From CATOSK01 sp963665735 (lineage in GTDB: Bacteria; Chloroflexota; Dehalococcoidia; Lucifugimonadales; UBA3495), in contig OY762444.1 of assembly GCA_963665735.1 (NCBI GenBank), positions 124,001 through 188,000 on the forward strand: a DNA stretch of 64,000 nt, in the 5' to 3' direction. The notes below the pieces were generated by a model. The model ran no database searches and was not told the DNA's origin. It was given only the letters and a program-made list of their open reading frames with translations. The position numbers and the translations under genes are program-made. Below are positions 16,795 through 25,537 of this stretch, piece by piece (the first letter of the stretch is position 1; each line of letters starts with the position of its first letter).

Positions 16795-18456
16795 ATGTCA
16801 AACATCATCGGCTTGGACTCCCCGGACGGCAAACTACCCTGGGAGCGTTCCCTGGGGGACTTCCTTTCCCTGGCCGTGGCCGCCGCCGGCGACAAGACCT
16901 TCGTAGAAATCGCCGGCCACCAACTTACCTACCGTCACTTCCAGGAAAAAGTTTCCCAGGCCGCCGCCATGTTCCGTTCTCTGGGCATCAACCCCGGCGA
17001 CCGAGTTGGCGTATTCCTCCCCAACTGCCCCGAATTTCTTGACTCTTGGTTCGGCCTCTCCGCCATCGGCGCCATCGCCGTCCCCATCAACACCGCCTAC
17101 AAGCGCGACGAAACCGCCTACATCCTCAACAACGCCGAAACCGCCCTGCTGGTGGCCCATGCCACCCTGCTGGACACGGCCCACGCCGCCGCCGACCTGT
17201 CCCCCAGCGTCCGCGCCCGTCTCTCCGTGTCCACCCCAGCCTCCCCGGATGCGCCGGCCAGCGACGAAACACCCGACGGTTGGGCCGACTTCTCCCGGCT
17301 GCTGGAAGGCTCAACCCCCCTGGAGCATGAAGAATTGCCCGCCGTCGCCCCTACTGACGTTTCCATGCTCCAATACACCTCCGGCACCACCGGCAACCCC
17401 AAGGGCGTCCAGGTCACCCATCAAATGTACGTCGCCGCCGGCCAGGGCTTTGCCCATTGGACGCAAGCCACCGACGACGACCGTTTCTTTACCTGCCTGC
17501 CCTACTTCCACGCCAACGCCCAATACTATTCCACTATGGGCGCCTTGGCCGCCGGCGCAACCCTGGTCGTCGCCGAGCGGTTCAGCGCCTCCCGGTTCTG
17601 GGAGCAGGTGCGCGCCGCCGACGCCACGGTGGTCAACTTTATCGGCATGATGATGCCCGTCCTGTCCAAACAGCCCGAAACCCCCGACGACCGGGAAAAC
17701 AGCGTCCGCCTTTTCTACGGATCCCCGGCCTTCGACCCCGACTTTCTGACCGCCTTCCAGGACAGATTTGCCACGGACATAATCGTCGGATTCGGCATGA
17801 CCGAAACCTGCTACGGTTCCATAGAGCGCATTGGCGACCGCCGCCGGCCCAATTCCTCCGGCCTTCCCCGCCAGCACCCCGACCCCCGGTTCACCAACGA
17901 AATCCGCATCGCCGACGACCACGGCCAACCAGTTCCCCCCAACTCCGTCGGCGAAATCACCCTCCGCAACCCGGCCACCATGCTCGGCTACTGGCGCAAC
18001 CCCGAACAAACCGCCGAGGCCCTCCGCGACGGCTGGCTTTTCACCGGCGACCTGGGTTGGCTGGACGAAGACGGTTTCCTCTACTTCGTTGACCGCAAGA
18101 AAGACGTTATCCGACGCCGCGGCGAAAACATTTCCTCCCAAGAAGTTGAGGATGTAATCAAAAGCCACCCCGCCGTTCTCGACTGCGCCGTCATCGCCGT
18201 CCCCTCCGAGTTAGGAGAGGACGAGGTTAAGGCGTACATCCTTGCCCGCCCCGGATTCACCGCCCAACCCGACGAAGTAGTCCTCTGGTGCGCCGACCGT
18301 CTGGCCTACTTCAAGGTGCCCCGCTACGTCGAAATCCGCGAAGAATTCCCCCGAACTCCCAGCCTCCGCGTCCGCAAAGACGTCCTCCGCCAGGAAAAAG
18401 ACGACCTAATCGCCGGCTGTTTCGACCGCGAAGCCGCCGGCCTCCGCATCCGCTAG
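16795..18456 (+). CDS. AMP-dependent acyl-CoA synthetase/ligase
   Basis: Activates a carboxylic acid to its CoA thioester via an acyl-adenylate. The 553-residue protein has core motif A3 (YTSGTTGNPKGV near residue 200), A5 (GFGMTETC near 340), A7 (FTGDLGWLDEDGFLYFVDRKKD near 415) and A8 (RRRGENISSQEVE near 440). In the A10 region (PRTPSLRVRKDVL) the usual lysine position is Arg with a Lys two residues on. It resembles crotonobetaine/carnitine or short-chain acid ligases. The substrate is not predictable. ATG 16795 has only a weak ribosome site. Confidence 0.9.
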   Translation: MSNIIGLDSPDGKLPWERSLGDFLSLAVAAAGDKTFVEIAGHQLTYRHFQEKVSQAAAMFRSLGINPGDRVGVFLPNCPEFLDSWFGLSAIGAIAVPINTAYKRDETAYILNNAETALLVAHATLLDTAHAAADLSPSVRARLSVSTPASPDAPASDETPDGWADFSRLLEGSTPLEHEELPAVAPTDVSMLQYTSGTTGNPKGVQVTHQMYVAAGQGFAHWTQATDDDRFFTCLPYFHANAQYYSTMGALAAGATLVVAERFSASRFWEQVRAADATVVNFIGMMMPVLSKQPETPDDRENSVRLFYGSPAFDPDFLTAFQDRFATDIIVGFGMTETCYGSIERIGDRRRPNSSGLPRQHPDPRFTNEIRIADDHGQPVPPNSVGEITLRNPATMLGYWRNPEQTAEALRDGWLFTGDLGWLDEDGFLYFVDRKKDVIRRRGENISSQEVEDVIKSHPAVLDCAVIAVPSELGEDEVKAYILARPGFTAQPDEVVLWCADRLAYFKVPRYVEIREEFPRTPSLRVRKDVLRQEKDDLIAGCFDREAAGLRIR

Positions 18457-18471
18457 GGCGTGTCGCCAAAT

Positions 18472-18556
18472 CCCCGTAGGGGCAACCCTTGTGGTTGCCC
18501 TTCCCTCCCCCGGAACTCAACCCGTAATTCCGGCGAAAGCCGGAATCCAGAAACCC
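18472..18556. repeat. Family D variant and family A copy
   Basis: GTAGGGGCAACCCTTGTGG-type palindrome (18472-18502) followed by a family A copy (18521-18556) in the gap before the P-II gene. A TATAAT box follows at 18622-18627; its -35 partner is not clear. Confidence 0.75.
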
Positions 18557-18648
18557 TTACCAAAGCCGACGTTGGCCTTTTTCCGTCCTTCCGCCGCTAT
18601 GTAACCCCCCATCCGGTGCGCTATAATGGAAACCACCGGGAGGCAGTT

Positions 18649-18993
18649 ATGAACAAGATTGAAGCAATAATCCGGCCCGAAAGACTCAACACCGTCAAAG
18701 ACGCTCTGGCCGACGCCGGCCTCGTGGGAATCAACGTCACCCAGGTCACCGGACGCGGCAACCAGCGGGGCATCGAAATGGGCGGCCCCCGCGGCGTCGG
18801 TTCCTACGTCGTGGATATGCTCCCCAAGGTCAAGCTCGAGATGGTGGTCCTCGACCAGGACACCCAGCGCGCCATTGACATCGTGGTGTCCACCGCCCGC
18901 ACCGGCAACATCGGCGACGGCAAAATCTTCGTCTCCCCCGTCAGCAACGCCATCCGGATCCGCACTGGCGAGGAAGGCGACATCGCTATCTAA
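18649..18993 (+). CDS. P-II-type nitrogen regulatory protein
   Basis: Small trimeric signalling protein that binds ATP/ADP and 2-oxoglutarate and controls nitrogen enzymes or transporters. The 114-residue protein has the P-II core (KIEAIIRPERLNTVKDAL, YVVDMLPKVKLEMVV and the C-terminal GDGKIFVSPVSNAIRIRTGE with the B-loop). The T-loop reads GNQRGIEMGGPRGVGSY: it is two residues longer than GlnB/GlnK and lacks the Tyr51 that is uridylylated. GGGAGG 6 bases before ATG 18649 and a TATAAT box at 18622 support this start. No amtB or glnA is adjacent, so its target is unknown. Confidence 0.88.
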   Translation: MNKIEAIIRPERLNTVKDALADAGLVGINVTQVTGRGNQRGIEMGGPRGVGSYVVDMLPKVKLEMVVLDQDTQRAIDIVVSTARTGNIGDGKIFVSPVSNAIRIRTGEEGDIAI

Positions 18994-19065
18994 ACCGCCG
19001 GGGTCATTGCGGCTCCGGCCTCTGGAAAAACCGAATCCCCTCATGGGTTGCCCGGCGGAGAAACC

Positions 19066-19539
19066 ATGCCCGAAAGAAAATACTGGCTTTTCAAGTCCGA
19101 ACCCGGCAATTATTCCTACGACGACCTGCTCGGCGAGGACGACCAGACCGCCGAATGGGACGGCGTGCGCAACTACCAGGCCCGCAACATGATGCGCGAC
19201 GAAATGAAAGTCGGCGACGCTATCCTTTTCTACCACAGCAGTTCCAAGCCCACCGCCGTCGTCGGAACCGCCACCATCTCCCGGGAAGCCTACCCCGACA
19301 GCACTGCTTGGGACCCCAACGCCCGCTACTACGACCCCAAGAGCAACCCCGACAACCCCACCTGGATGATGGTTGACATAAAAGCCGACCGCAAATTCGA
19401 TCGACCCGTGACCCTCCAGGAAATCAAGCAGAACCCCAACCTCTCCGGCATGATGCTGGTGCGCCGCGGTATGCGCCTGTCCATCCAACCCGTAACCCAG
19501 GCCGAATACGAAGAAATCCTCGCCCTCGGCAGCCCGTGA
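19066..19539 (+). CDS. EVE-domain protein, copy 1
   Basis: EVE domains are PUA-like folds that bind modified bases in DNA or RNA. The 157-residue protein shows KYWLFKSEPGNYSYDDLL at the N-terminus, WDGVRNYQARNMMRDEMKVGD near residue 30 and ILFYHSS near 52, the family core. It is a stand-alone domain of normal length. CGGAG at 19056 fixes ATG 19066. A second, diverged copy starts 15 bases after its stop, so the pair arose by tandem duplication. Confidence 0.9.
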   Translation: MPERKYWLFKSEPGNYSYDDLLGEDDQTAEWDGVRNYQARNMMRDEMKVGDAILFYHSSSKPTAVVGTATISREAYPDSTAWDPNARYYDPKSNPDNPTWMMVDIKADRKFDRPVTLQEIKQNPNLSGMMLVRRGMRLSIQPVTQAEYEEILALGSP

Positions 19540-19554
19540 CCCGCCGAGGCTCCC

Positions 19555-20028
19555 ATGCCCAACCGCAACTACTGGCTAATCAAGTGCAACGTAAAGCTGT
19601 ATACCTACGATAGCCTTTTGGCCGCCCCCAACCGGACGCTTGGTTGGAATGGAGTCCGCAACGCCCAAGCCCGTAACTACATCCGCGACGAAATAAGGGT
19701 CGGCGACGGCATACTTTTCTACCACAGCAGTTGCCCCAACCCCGCCGTTGTGGGCACCGCCACCGTAACCAGCCGGCCACATCCCGACACCACCGCCCAA
19801 GACCCCTTGGCCGACCGCTACGACCCCGACAGCAGCCCCAGCAACCCCAAGTGGTATTCCGTGGATTTACGGGCCGAAGGCAAACTTCCCCGCCCCGTAA
19901 CCCTGGCCCAAATCAAAAGCAACCCCAACCTGTCCGGGATGAGGTTGGTCAGGTCACCCAACCAACTCTCCGTCCAACCCGTGACGCCAACCGAATACGA
20001 AGAAATCCTCCGCATGGCCGGCCTTTAA
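19555..20028 (+). CDS. EVE-domain protein, copy 2
   Basis: Paralogue of the gene before it, of identical length (157 residues), with NYWLIKCNVKLYTYDSLL, WNGVRNAQARNYIRDEIRVGD and ILFYHSS in the same places. It differs at the position after KxE: the first copy has KSEP, this one KCNV, so the usual Ser-Glu-Pro of the family is lost and the ligand pocket may differ. Co-transcribed with copy 1. The divergence suggests different ligands rather than a recent duplication. Confidence 0.88.
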   Translation: MPNRNYWLIKCNVKLYTYDSLLAAPNRTLGWNGVRNAQARNYIRDEIRVGDGILFYHSSCPNPAVVGTATVTSRPHPDTTAQDPLADRYDPDSSPSNPKWYSVDLRAEGKLPRPVTLAQIKSNPNLSGMRLVRSPNQLSVQPVTPTEYEEILRMAGL

Positions 20029-20039
20029 CTCTGCCAGAT

Positions 20040-20137
20040 AACTCCCTCTCCCTTGAGGGAGAGGGCTGGGATGAGAGAGCAACCAGTATCCCCGCCCCCA
20101 ACCCGTCATTCCGGCGCAGGCCGGAATCCAGAAATCC
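20040..20137. repeat. Family B and family A copies
   Basis: A family B hairpin (20040-20080) and a family A copy (20102-20137), followed by a half-site GTCATTCC at about 20166 close to the stop of the convergent VOC gene. Confidence 0.75.
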
Positions 20138-20176
20138 TTAGCTAAGACTGACCTTGGCTTGGTTACGTCATTCCTC

Positions 20177-20587
20177 CTAGACGTTATACGTCATAAACTC
20201 CAGCAGGTTGTCATCCGGGTCCCGCAGGTACAGGCTTAACGACGGCGTAGTACCCCGTCCTCGTCCCCCTGGACGCTGTACCGGCCCCCGGATAACTACG
20301 GCCCCCGCCTCCGCCAGCATCTGCTGGCACTCATCCACCGTTCCCTCCCACACGAAGCAGATGTCGGTGCAACCCGGCGTCGCCGTCGGCCCCCGCAAAG
20401 ACGCCGTATGACCCTCCGGATGCACGTTGATTTTCGAGTCCCCAACCTGGATTGAAAAAGTCGGCGCCGAACCCGACCGCCATTCATCCTCGTTGTTAAT
20501 CGGGAACCCCAACCCCTTGTAGAACGCAATCAACCGCTCGGCGTTGGCCGTCGGCATCGCAATATGGTCAATTCCAACCGTCGGCAT
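20177..20587 (-). CDS. VOC/glyoxalase-family protein
   Basis: A 136-residue vicinal-oxygen-chelate protein with two beta-alpha-beta-beta-beta modules. The putative metal ligands are His in GIDHIAMPT (residue 8), His in KINVHPEGH (near 59) and Glu in NLLEFMTYNV near the C-terminus. The family includes glyoxalase I, extradiol dioxygenases and resistance proteins; the member here cannot be assigned. It is convergent with the EVE genes. Confidence 0.87.
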   Translation of the reverse strand: MPTVGIDHIAMPTANAERLIAFYKGLGFPINNEDEWRSGSAPTFSIQVGDSKINVHPEGHTASLRGPTATPGCTDICFVWEGTVDECQQMLAEAGAVVIRGPVQRPGGRGRGTTPSLSLYLRDPDDNLLEFMTYNV

Positions 20588-20643
20588 AAATCCTCCCTTG
20601 CCAAAATTCGTTAGTCCAATTTACCAGACCGCCCTCCGCCCAC

Positions 20644-20825
20644 TCGTCATTCCGGCGAAAGCCGGAATCCAGAAATCCTTGCCAATGCCGCCCTTGGCAT
20701 TGGCAAAGACTTTGGGGTGAAACCCTGGCCGCCACCGCCCCACCATTACCAAAAATCCCTTTCCCCTACCAGGGGGAAGGTTAGAGCTTGTCCTGAGCAA
20801 CGCCGAAGGAATGGGGGTCAATCCC
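20644..20825. repeat. Family A copy and B' copy
   Basis: A family A copy (20644-20679) with its extended tail CCTTGCCAATGCCGCCCTTGG, then a B' copy (20755-20825) in which a segment containing TTGTCCTGAGC and CGAAGGA sits in the middle of family B. The end of B' overlaps the stop of the hydrolase gene. Confidence 0.75.
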
Positions 20826-21687
20826 CGGTAGTTACCGCCGGCGTCGCCCGCCGTTCCAGGAACCCCAGCAGCAACTCCCGCATCAACCCCGGTTCGTTGG
20901 ACATCAGCCCATGCTCCGCCCCCGGTATGACGTGCAGTTCCGACCCGGCGGTGGCCTCATGCAGTTGCCGCCCGCACTCCACCGGAATCCGCGAATCGGC
21001 GTCCCCGTGAACCACCAGCGTCGGCATTGCCAACTCTCCCAACCGCGATTCCAGAGAATCCCCAATGTCCAGGTATGCCTGAATCGTCTTGGCGATTCCT
21101 TCAAACCGCTCCAGGTTAATCCGCAGCAGCCGGTTGAACCGCTCCGGCTCATTTTCGCGCATCCCCGGCCATCGGCTTTCCAGCGCCTTCTCCGTAGAAA
21201 CCCGTTGGCCCCCTGCCGCGGCGTCCGCTCGCAGCCGGTCCAGTTCCCCTTGCCGCACCGCCCGCTCCGATTCCTGCACGTAGGACATGGTATTGACCAG
21301 CAGCAGCGTATCCGTCATTTCCGGGTGGTCCAGGGCGAATTGCAGCGCTATCGGCCCCCCGGCCGACGACCCCAAAATGTGCGCCCGTTCCACCCCCAGA
21401 CGCCCCAACAGTTGATTCAGGTCTTCGCAAAACGTCGGGATGGAATACCCGTCCTCCGGCGTGGAGGAACGTCCCGCCCCTCTCCGGTCGTAAACCACCA
21501 GCTTGAACCGTGGGGACAACACCGCGGCGTGGTGTTCCACGAAAGCCGCGCAGCCTTCGCCGCCCCCCAATCCACCGTGAATCATCACCAGCGGCGGCCC
21601 TTCCCCGTGGACTTCGTAATACATGGTGTAGCCATTGACCAACTCTTCCGGCACAATCCCTCCCGCGCCGCCTACGCTCGGCGGCAT
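20818..21687 (-). CDS. Alpha/beta hydrolase (proline iminopeptidase-like)
   Basis: A 289-residue serine hydrolase. The oxyanion segment MIHGGLGGGEG (near residue 36), the nucleophile elbow LGSSAGGP (Ser near 107), the acid in VVHGDADSRIP and the catalytic His in PGAEHGLMSN are all visible. YDRRGAGRSSTP is typical of the proline iminopeptidase/ester hydrolase group. The start is uncertain: ATG 21687 gives a 13-residue Gly-rich lead before the conserved EELVNGYTMYYEV. Substrate is unknown. Confidence 0.88.
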   Translation of the reverse strand: MPPSVGGAGGIVPEELVNGYTMYYEVHGEGPPLVMIHGGLGGGEGCAAFVEHHAAVLSPRFKLVVYDRRGAGRSSTPEDGYSIPTFCEDLNQLLGRLGVERAHILGSSAGGPIALQFALDHPEMTDTLLLVNTMSYVQESERAVRQGELDRLRADAAAGGQRVSTEKALESRWPGMRENEPERFNRLLRINLERFEGIAKTIQAYLDIGDSLESRLGELAMPTLVVHGDADSRIPVECGRQLHEATAGSELHVIPGAEHGLMSNEPGLMRELLLGFLERRATPAVTTGD

Positions 21688-21759
21688 TTCGACTTGCTTG
21701 GCCTTGGTTGACGGTATGTTAGCCTCGCCTCAACCTCCGTGGCAACCCAACCCCCAATG

Positions 21760-21789
21760 TTGACAAATTCTTCGGCCCCAACCTAAAAT
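21760..21789 (+). promoter_or_regulatory. Sigma-70-type promoter of the HMG-CoA-lyase-like gene
   Basis: A consensus -35 TTGACA (21760-21765), an 18-base spacer and -10 TAAAAT (21784-21789) lie 84 bases upstream of the start at 21873. Confidence 0.65.
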
Positions 21790-21872
21790 TCCGGCAATCG
21801 CCAAGGCCCGGTTAACCCGGCGCCAACCCCTCTTCGCAGAATCCGACGTCACCCCGATAAGGAGATTCCCCC

Positions 21873-23060
21873 ATGACAACACGCTGGCCCAAGGTGCTCT
21901 ACAAAGAAGAAGGTATGCGCGAGGGTATGCAAATCGAGGACGCCAACATCTCCGTTGACGACAAAATCGAACTCCTCGACGCCCTCTCCGAAACCGGCCT
22001 CCCCCAAATCGTAGTCGGTTCCTTCGTCAGCCCCAAGTGGACGCCCCAGATGGAGCGCATTGACGAAATCGTCTCCCGTTTCACCCCCAAGCCCGGCGTA
22101 ACCTACACCGCCCTGGCCCTCAACTCCCGCGGCGTGGAACGCGCCCGCGCCTACTCCCCGCCCCTGACCATCGAGCGCGACGGTTTCCCCCGCCTCAATT
22201 GCCACCTGTGCGACGTTTTCGTGCGGCGGAACACCAACCGCTCCCAGATGCAGGAGATGGAACGCTGGCCCCAGATTATCGCCCAGGCCCAGGAACTCAA
22301 CATCAGGCAGGCCGGCATCGGCTGCAACGCCAGTTGGGGTTCCAACTTCCTCGGCGAATTTCCCGTTGACGCCCTGATGACCCTCTTCGAAAAGCAGCAT
22401 GGGATGTGGGACGAAGTCGGCATCGAGGTGGTCAGCTGCTCGATGGGCGACCCCATGAGCCACTGCCGCCCCGACAAGGTGGAAGAAAGCGTTTACCGGG
22501 TCAAGGAACGCTGGCCCGAAATCAACCACTTCCGCCTCCACCTCCACAATGGCCGCAACATGGCCATCGCCTCCGCCTACGCCGCCATCCGCACCCTCGG
22601 CCCCGACGACACCCTGGAACTGGACGGCACCATCGGCGGTTACGGCGGCTGCCCCTACTGCGGCAACGGGCGCGCCACCGGCATGGCCCCCACCGAAGAC
22701 CTGCTCCACCTCTTCGAGGACATGGGCATCGAAACCGGCGTGGACATTGACAAGCTCATTGACTGCGTTTGGATGGCCGAGCGCATCATCGGTCGCGAGC
22801 TTTACGGCCACGTCTCCAAGGCCGGCCCCCGGCCCAAGACCGTGGACAAGCTCTACGACATGAATATGCCCTTCGTCGAGACCCTGGAACAGGCCCGCCA
22901 CTTCAAGACCGGCCCCGGCGCCTACGAAGGCGGCATCTACCCGTACAGCCAGCCCATCGAAAGCCCCTACCGGGAGCGCCTCGAACAGGGCAAGCCCGCC
23001 TTCGACGACGCCAACGGCGACTTCCCCTGGAAACAGGACTGGTTCCCCGCCAAGAGCTAA
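21873..23060 (+). CDS. DRE-TIM metallolyase (HMG-CoA lyase-like)
   Basis: A 395-residue TIM-barrel enzyme of the HMGL/citramalate synthase superfamily, which cleaves or forms C-C bonds next to a carboxyl group. Instead of the DRE triplet it has KEEGMREGMQ at residues 10-19 (Arg and Glu conserved), HLHNGRNM near 225 with the metal-binding His pair, and GGYGGCPYCGNGRATGMAPTED near 250, which closely parallels the HMG-CoA lyase signature GLGGCPYAxGASGN. AAGGAG precedes ATG 21873, and a consensus promoter lies at 21760. The acyl substrate is not certain. Confidence 0.85.
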   Translation: MTTRWPKVLYKEEGMREGMQIEDANISVDDKIELLDALSETGLPQIVVGSFVSPKWTPQMERIDEIVSRFTPKPGVTYTALALNSRGVERARAYSPPLTIERDGFPRLNCHLCDVFVRRNTNRSQMQEMERWPQIIAQAQELNIRQAGIGCNASWGSNFLGEFPVDALMTLFEKQHGMWDEVGIEVVSCSMGDPMSHCRPDKVEESVYRVKERWPEINHFRLHLHNGRNMAIASAYAAIRTLGPDDTLELDGTIGGYGGCPYCGNGRATGMAPTEDLLHLFEDMGIETGVDIDKLIDCVWMAERIIGRELYGHVSKAGPRPKTVDKLYDMNMPFVETLEQARHFKTGPGAYEGGIYPYSQPIESPYRERLEQGKPAFDDANGDFPWKQDWFPAKS

Positions 23061-23091
23061 CCCCCTGCCCATCGGCAACGCAACCCCCCAA

Positions 23092-23121
23092 GGGCCGCCG
23101 GTTCATTAACGCCGGCGGCCC
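23092..23121 (+). terminator. Stem-loop after the lyase gene
   Basis: GGGCCGCCGG pairs with CCGGCGGCCC across a 10-base loop, 32 bases after the stop codon. It has no T-run; it may act as a weak terminator or 3' stabiliser. Confidence 0.5.
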
Positions 23122-23157
23122 TGCCCTTCAGGGCAATCGTTGTTGGGACTGGGACTA

Positions 23158-23201
23158 ATCCCCTCCCCCTTGATGGGGAGGTTTAGGGCGGGGGTGAAAA
23201 C
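23158..23201. repeat. Family B repeat
   Basis: CCCCTCCCCCTTGATGGGGAGG with the G-rich tail GGGCGGGGGTGA. A TATAAT box follows at 23260-23265 ahead of the DUF2335 gene. Confidence 0.8.
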
Positions 23202-23297
23202 TCTGTCGTTTGGTCTGCCCCGGTTGTCTTATTTTCGAATCCTCACGGCGGGTTTGGGTTATAATCTACCCACTAGCATCAACCGGCGGTGAACGGC

Positions 23298-23909
23298 ATG
23301 GCCCAAAAATCCGGGTTCAAATCATGGGTGGCGAATTTCATTGACGGAACGGCCCGCATCTTCGACTTCACTGGTTCCATGAATCGGCGTCGTTACCGGG
23401 GTTCCAGTTTTTCAGCCGCCGCCGCCCTACGCTCCGACTGGATTGCCGTCGGCAACGACCTGCACGCCGCAATGAGCCGGTTCGAAGCCCAAGAAGCTGG
23501 GCCATTACACCCCAATAGCGAATTGACGGGCAGGGGAAACCCAAGTCCGGCCCTTGAACCCGACAATCAACCCTACCTTGACCCGCCGGCTTGGGTAAAC
23601 CCTTTGCCATCCCCCATTGATTTGCGCGGTTACGAAGATGCGCTACCCGGCGCGGCTGCGAGAATTTTGGCCTTGGCTGAAAGCGAAGCGTCCCACCGGC
23701 AAGAAATGGAGTTCCGGGAATCCCTTGCCCCCCTTACGGGTCTGATTGCCGGCACCGTCGTAGCCATCGCCGCCCTTGTCGCTGGCGCTTTCCTTATCCT
23801 CACCGGCAACGAATTGGCCGGCGCCCTTATCATCGGAATTGACTTGGTGGGACTGGCCAGCGTGTTCGCGTTCGGTTCCCGAACCCACCAAAGAAGTACG
23901 GTTAGTTGA
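23298..23909 (+). CDS. DUF2335-type membrane protein
   Basis: About 203 residues. The region PIDLRGYEDALPGAAARILALAESEASHRQEME (residues 110-143) matches the DUF2335 signature, followed by two hydrophobic helices (about 146-170 and 176-195) that anchor the protein in the membrane. The N-terminal half is low-complexity and rich in Ser, Ala and Pro. ATG 23298 is taken (GTG 23289 is in frame). DUF2335 proteins are often found in accessory regions and their function is unknown. Confidence 0.8.
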   Translation: MAQKSGFKSWVANFIDGTARIFDFTGSMNRRRYRGSSFSAAAALRSDWIAVGNDLHAAMSRFEAQEAGPLHPNSELTGRGNPSPALEPDNQPYLDPPAWVNPLPSPIDLRGYEDALPGAAARILALAESEASHRQEMEFRESLAPLTGLIAGTVVAIAALVAGAFLILTGNELAGALIIGIDLVGLASVFAFGSRTHQRSTVS

Positions 23910-23962
23910 GGCGTCCCGTCATATCATCGGATTGTCCCATCCAACCCCGAAAGGAACCAGCC

Positions 23963-24544
23963 ATGACCACCAGCCCCGTTGACCCCAACCAGGTCCGCCT
24001 TACCGGCGAAAACTCCTTCATCCGCCTCCACAACGAACCCGGCGGCCCCTTGTTGACCCGCGCCAGCCATTGGCGCGTCCTCTATTCCCCCGCCGGCCCC
24101 GGCCATGTCCTTTTCCTCAAAAGCGACCTGCTACAGGACGAAGTGCAGGTCTATTCCGACAACATCGCCTTGACCCGCTGGCTCCAGGAAGAAATCGAGT
24201 CTTTGCTCTTCCCTGAATTCGCCGACCCGGAACTGGCCGTATTGCCGGCCGTTTTCTCCAAGTCCGGCGACGGCCGTTCCTTCTGGACTGAAACCGTCGA
24301 GACCGGCGGCGACACCATCAACCTTACCTGGTACGACTTTGAGGAACCCTTCATGCTTACCGTCGCCGCCGGCAGCGTACCCGGCCGGCCCCACGGCGTT
24401 TACAGTTGCTTCATCCCGGCCCGCCAGGCCCAGCTAACCTTCAACGGCATCGTCGCCGGTGGCCGCCCCTTCCCCGAAATGCGTGGCGACCGCCAAAGCA
24501 GCACCGCCTGCCTGGCCTGGTCCGAAACCTGGGTCCGCCCTTAA
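23963..24544 (+). CDS. Unrecognised 193-residue protein
   Basis: No family is recognised. The protein has an N-terminal stretch NSFIRLHNEPGGPLLTRASHW, a region with many aromatic residues (RSFWTETV, LTWYDFEEPFML) and a C-terminal segment ending ACLAWSETWVRP. The predicted character is beta-rich and soluble with no signal peptide. ATG 23963 has AAAGGAA 6 bases upstream (23950-23956). Codon use matches its neighbours, so it is probably a real native gene. No role can be inferred from its neighbours. Confidence 0.8.
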   Translation: MTTSPVDPNQVRLTGENSFIRLHNEPGGPLLTRASHWRVLYSPAGPGHVLFLKSDLLQDEVQVYSDNIALTRWLQEEIESLLFPEFADPELAVLPAVFSKSGDGRSFWTETVETGGDTINLTWYDFEEPFMLTVAAGSVPGRPHGVYSCFIPARQAQLTFNGIVAGGRPFPEMRGDRQSSTACLAWSETWVRP

Positions 24545-24560
24545 AAAAGACCGCCTGAAT

Positions 24561-24800
24561 AATCCCCTCCCCCTCGACGGCGGAGGGTTAGAGCCTGTCC
24601 TGAGCGTAGGCAAAGGAGCGGGGGTACGTCCTCATCCCCCACCGTCATTCCGGCGAAAGCCGGAATCCAGAAGTCCCAACTGACAAGCCCGTTGCCATTG
24701 CCGAAAACTCCGCATCTAACCCGTGGGGGCAGGTTTCAAACCTGCCCCTACGCTTACCCAAATCAACCTGTCATTTAGGCGGAAGCCGGAACCCAATCCT
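24561..24800. repeat. Repeat cluster (B', A, D, degenerate A)
   Basis: A B' copy with the central TGTCCTGAGC insert (24561-24627), a family A copy (24642-24677), a family D palindrome (24722-24752) and a decayed family A copy (24768-24800). A half-site CCCGTCATCC (24814-24823) supplies the stop of the ComF gene. Confidence 0.75.
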
Positions 24801-24817
24801 TCTCCCTGGCTAACCCG

Positions 24818-25537
24818 TCATCCTTCCTTGGCCAAAGCCAATCCCCAAACCGATACCGCTCCCCCATCCTTCAAGACCCCGGCGCAGGCCGACATCGTGC
24901 TGCCCGTGGTGCTGACGTCATCCACCAGTATCACCTTCAACCCGGCGGCGTCCCCCACGCAGACAAAACTGTCCCGCACGTTCTCTACCCGGTCATCCCG
25001 GCTGACCGCCTTCACCTGCGGCGGCGTGTTCTTCCGCCGCTCCAGCAATCCTTTTTCCACCGGCAGCCCGGTCAATTTTCCCAGTTCCACCGCCAGCAAC
25101 TCCGACTGGTTATACCCCCGGCTCCGCAGTCGCCGGGGATGCAGCGGCACTGGCGCCAGAACATCCCCGGCTATTGGATGCGCCGCCAGATACCCGGCCA
25201 GCAACTCCCCCAGCTCCGGCGCGGCAGCCCTCAAGTTCCCGTACTTGAAACGATGCACCGCATCCCGCACCAATCCTTGCATTAGGAAAGGCGCCCGTAT
25301 CCCATCGGCCTGCATCTGTCCCGACTGACACCAACCGCAACGCCCTTGGTGTCCCGGCGAAGCGCAAATCGGGCAAAACGGCGGTTTCAACTCCGGCAAT
25401 TCCGCAACGCACCGCTCGCAAAACAACCGTCCTCCCGCCCCGCAGGAAATACACTCCAACGGGAACAACAGACCCGCCGCCCAGCGCGAAACCCGCCGCA
25501 ATCCCTCCGTCAACGCCGCTCTTTCCCTTCCCGCCAC
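24818..25537 (-). CDS. ComF-family phosphoribosyltransferase-like protein
   Basis: A 239-residue ComF protein: an N-terminal zinc-binding region with several CxxC pairs (CISCGAGGRLFCERC, CPICASPGHQGRCGWC) and a C-terminal PRTase fold with the PRPP loop VILVDDVSTTGSTMSACA near residue 205. YNQSELLA near 142 is also typical. ComF supports DNA uptake in transformable bacteria but is widespread elsewhere. It overlaps the upstream Nudix gene by 28 bases. Its TGA stop lies in a half family A site. Confidence 0.9.
   Translation of the reverse strand: MAGRERAALTEGLRRVSRWAAGLLFPLECISCGAGGRLFCERCVAELPELKPPFCPICASPGHQGRCGWCQSGQMQADGIRAPFLMQGLVRDAVHRFKYGNLRAAAPELGELLAGYLAAHPIAGDVLAPVPLHPRRLRSRGYNQSELLAVELGKLTGLPVEKGLLERRKNTPPQVKAVSRDDRVENVRDSFVCVGDAAGLKVILVDDVSTTGSTMSACAGVLKDGGAVSVWGLALAKEG

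Noticed and set aside
16655..16906. 83-codon frame upstream of the acyl-CoA ligase
   Set aside because: It reads into the start of the ligase gene and is proline-rich noise.
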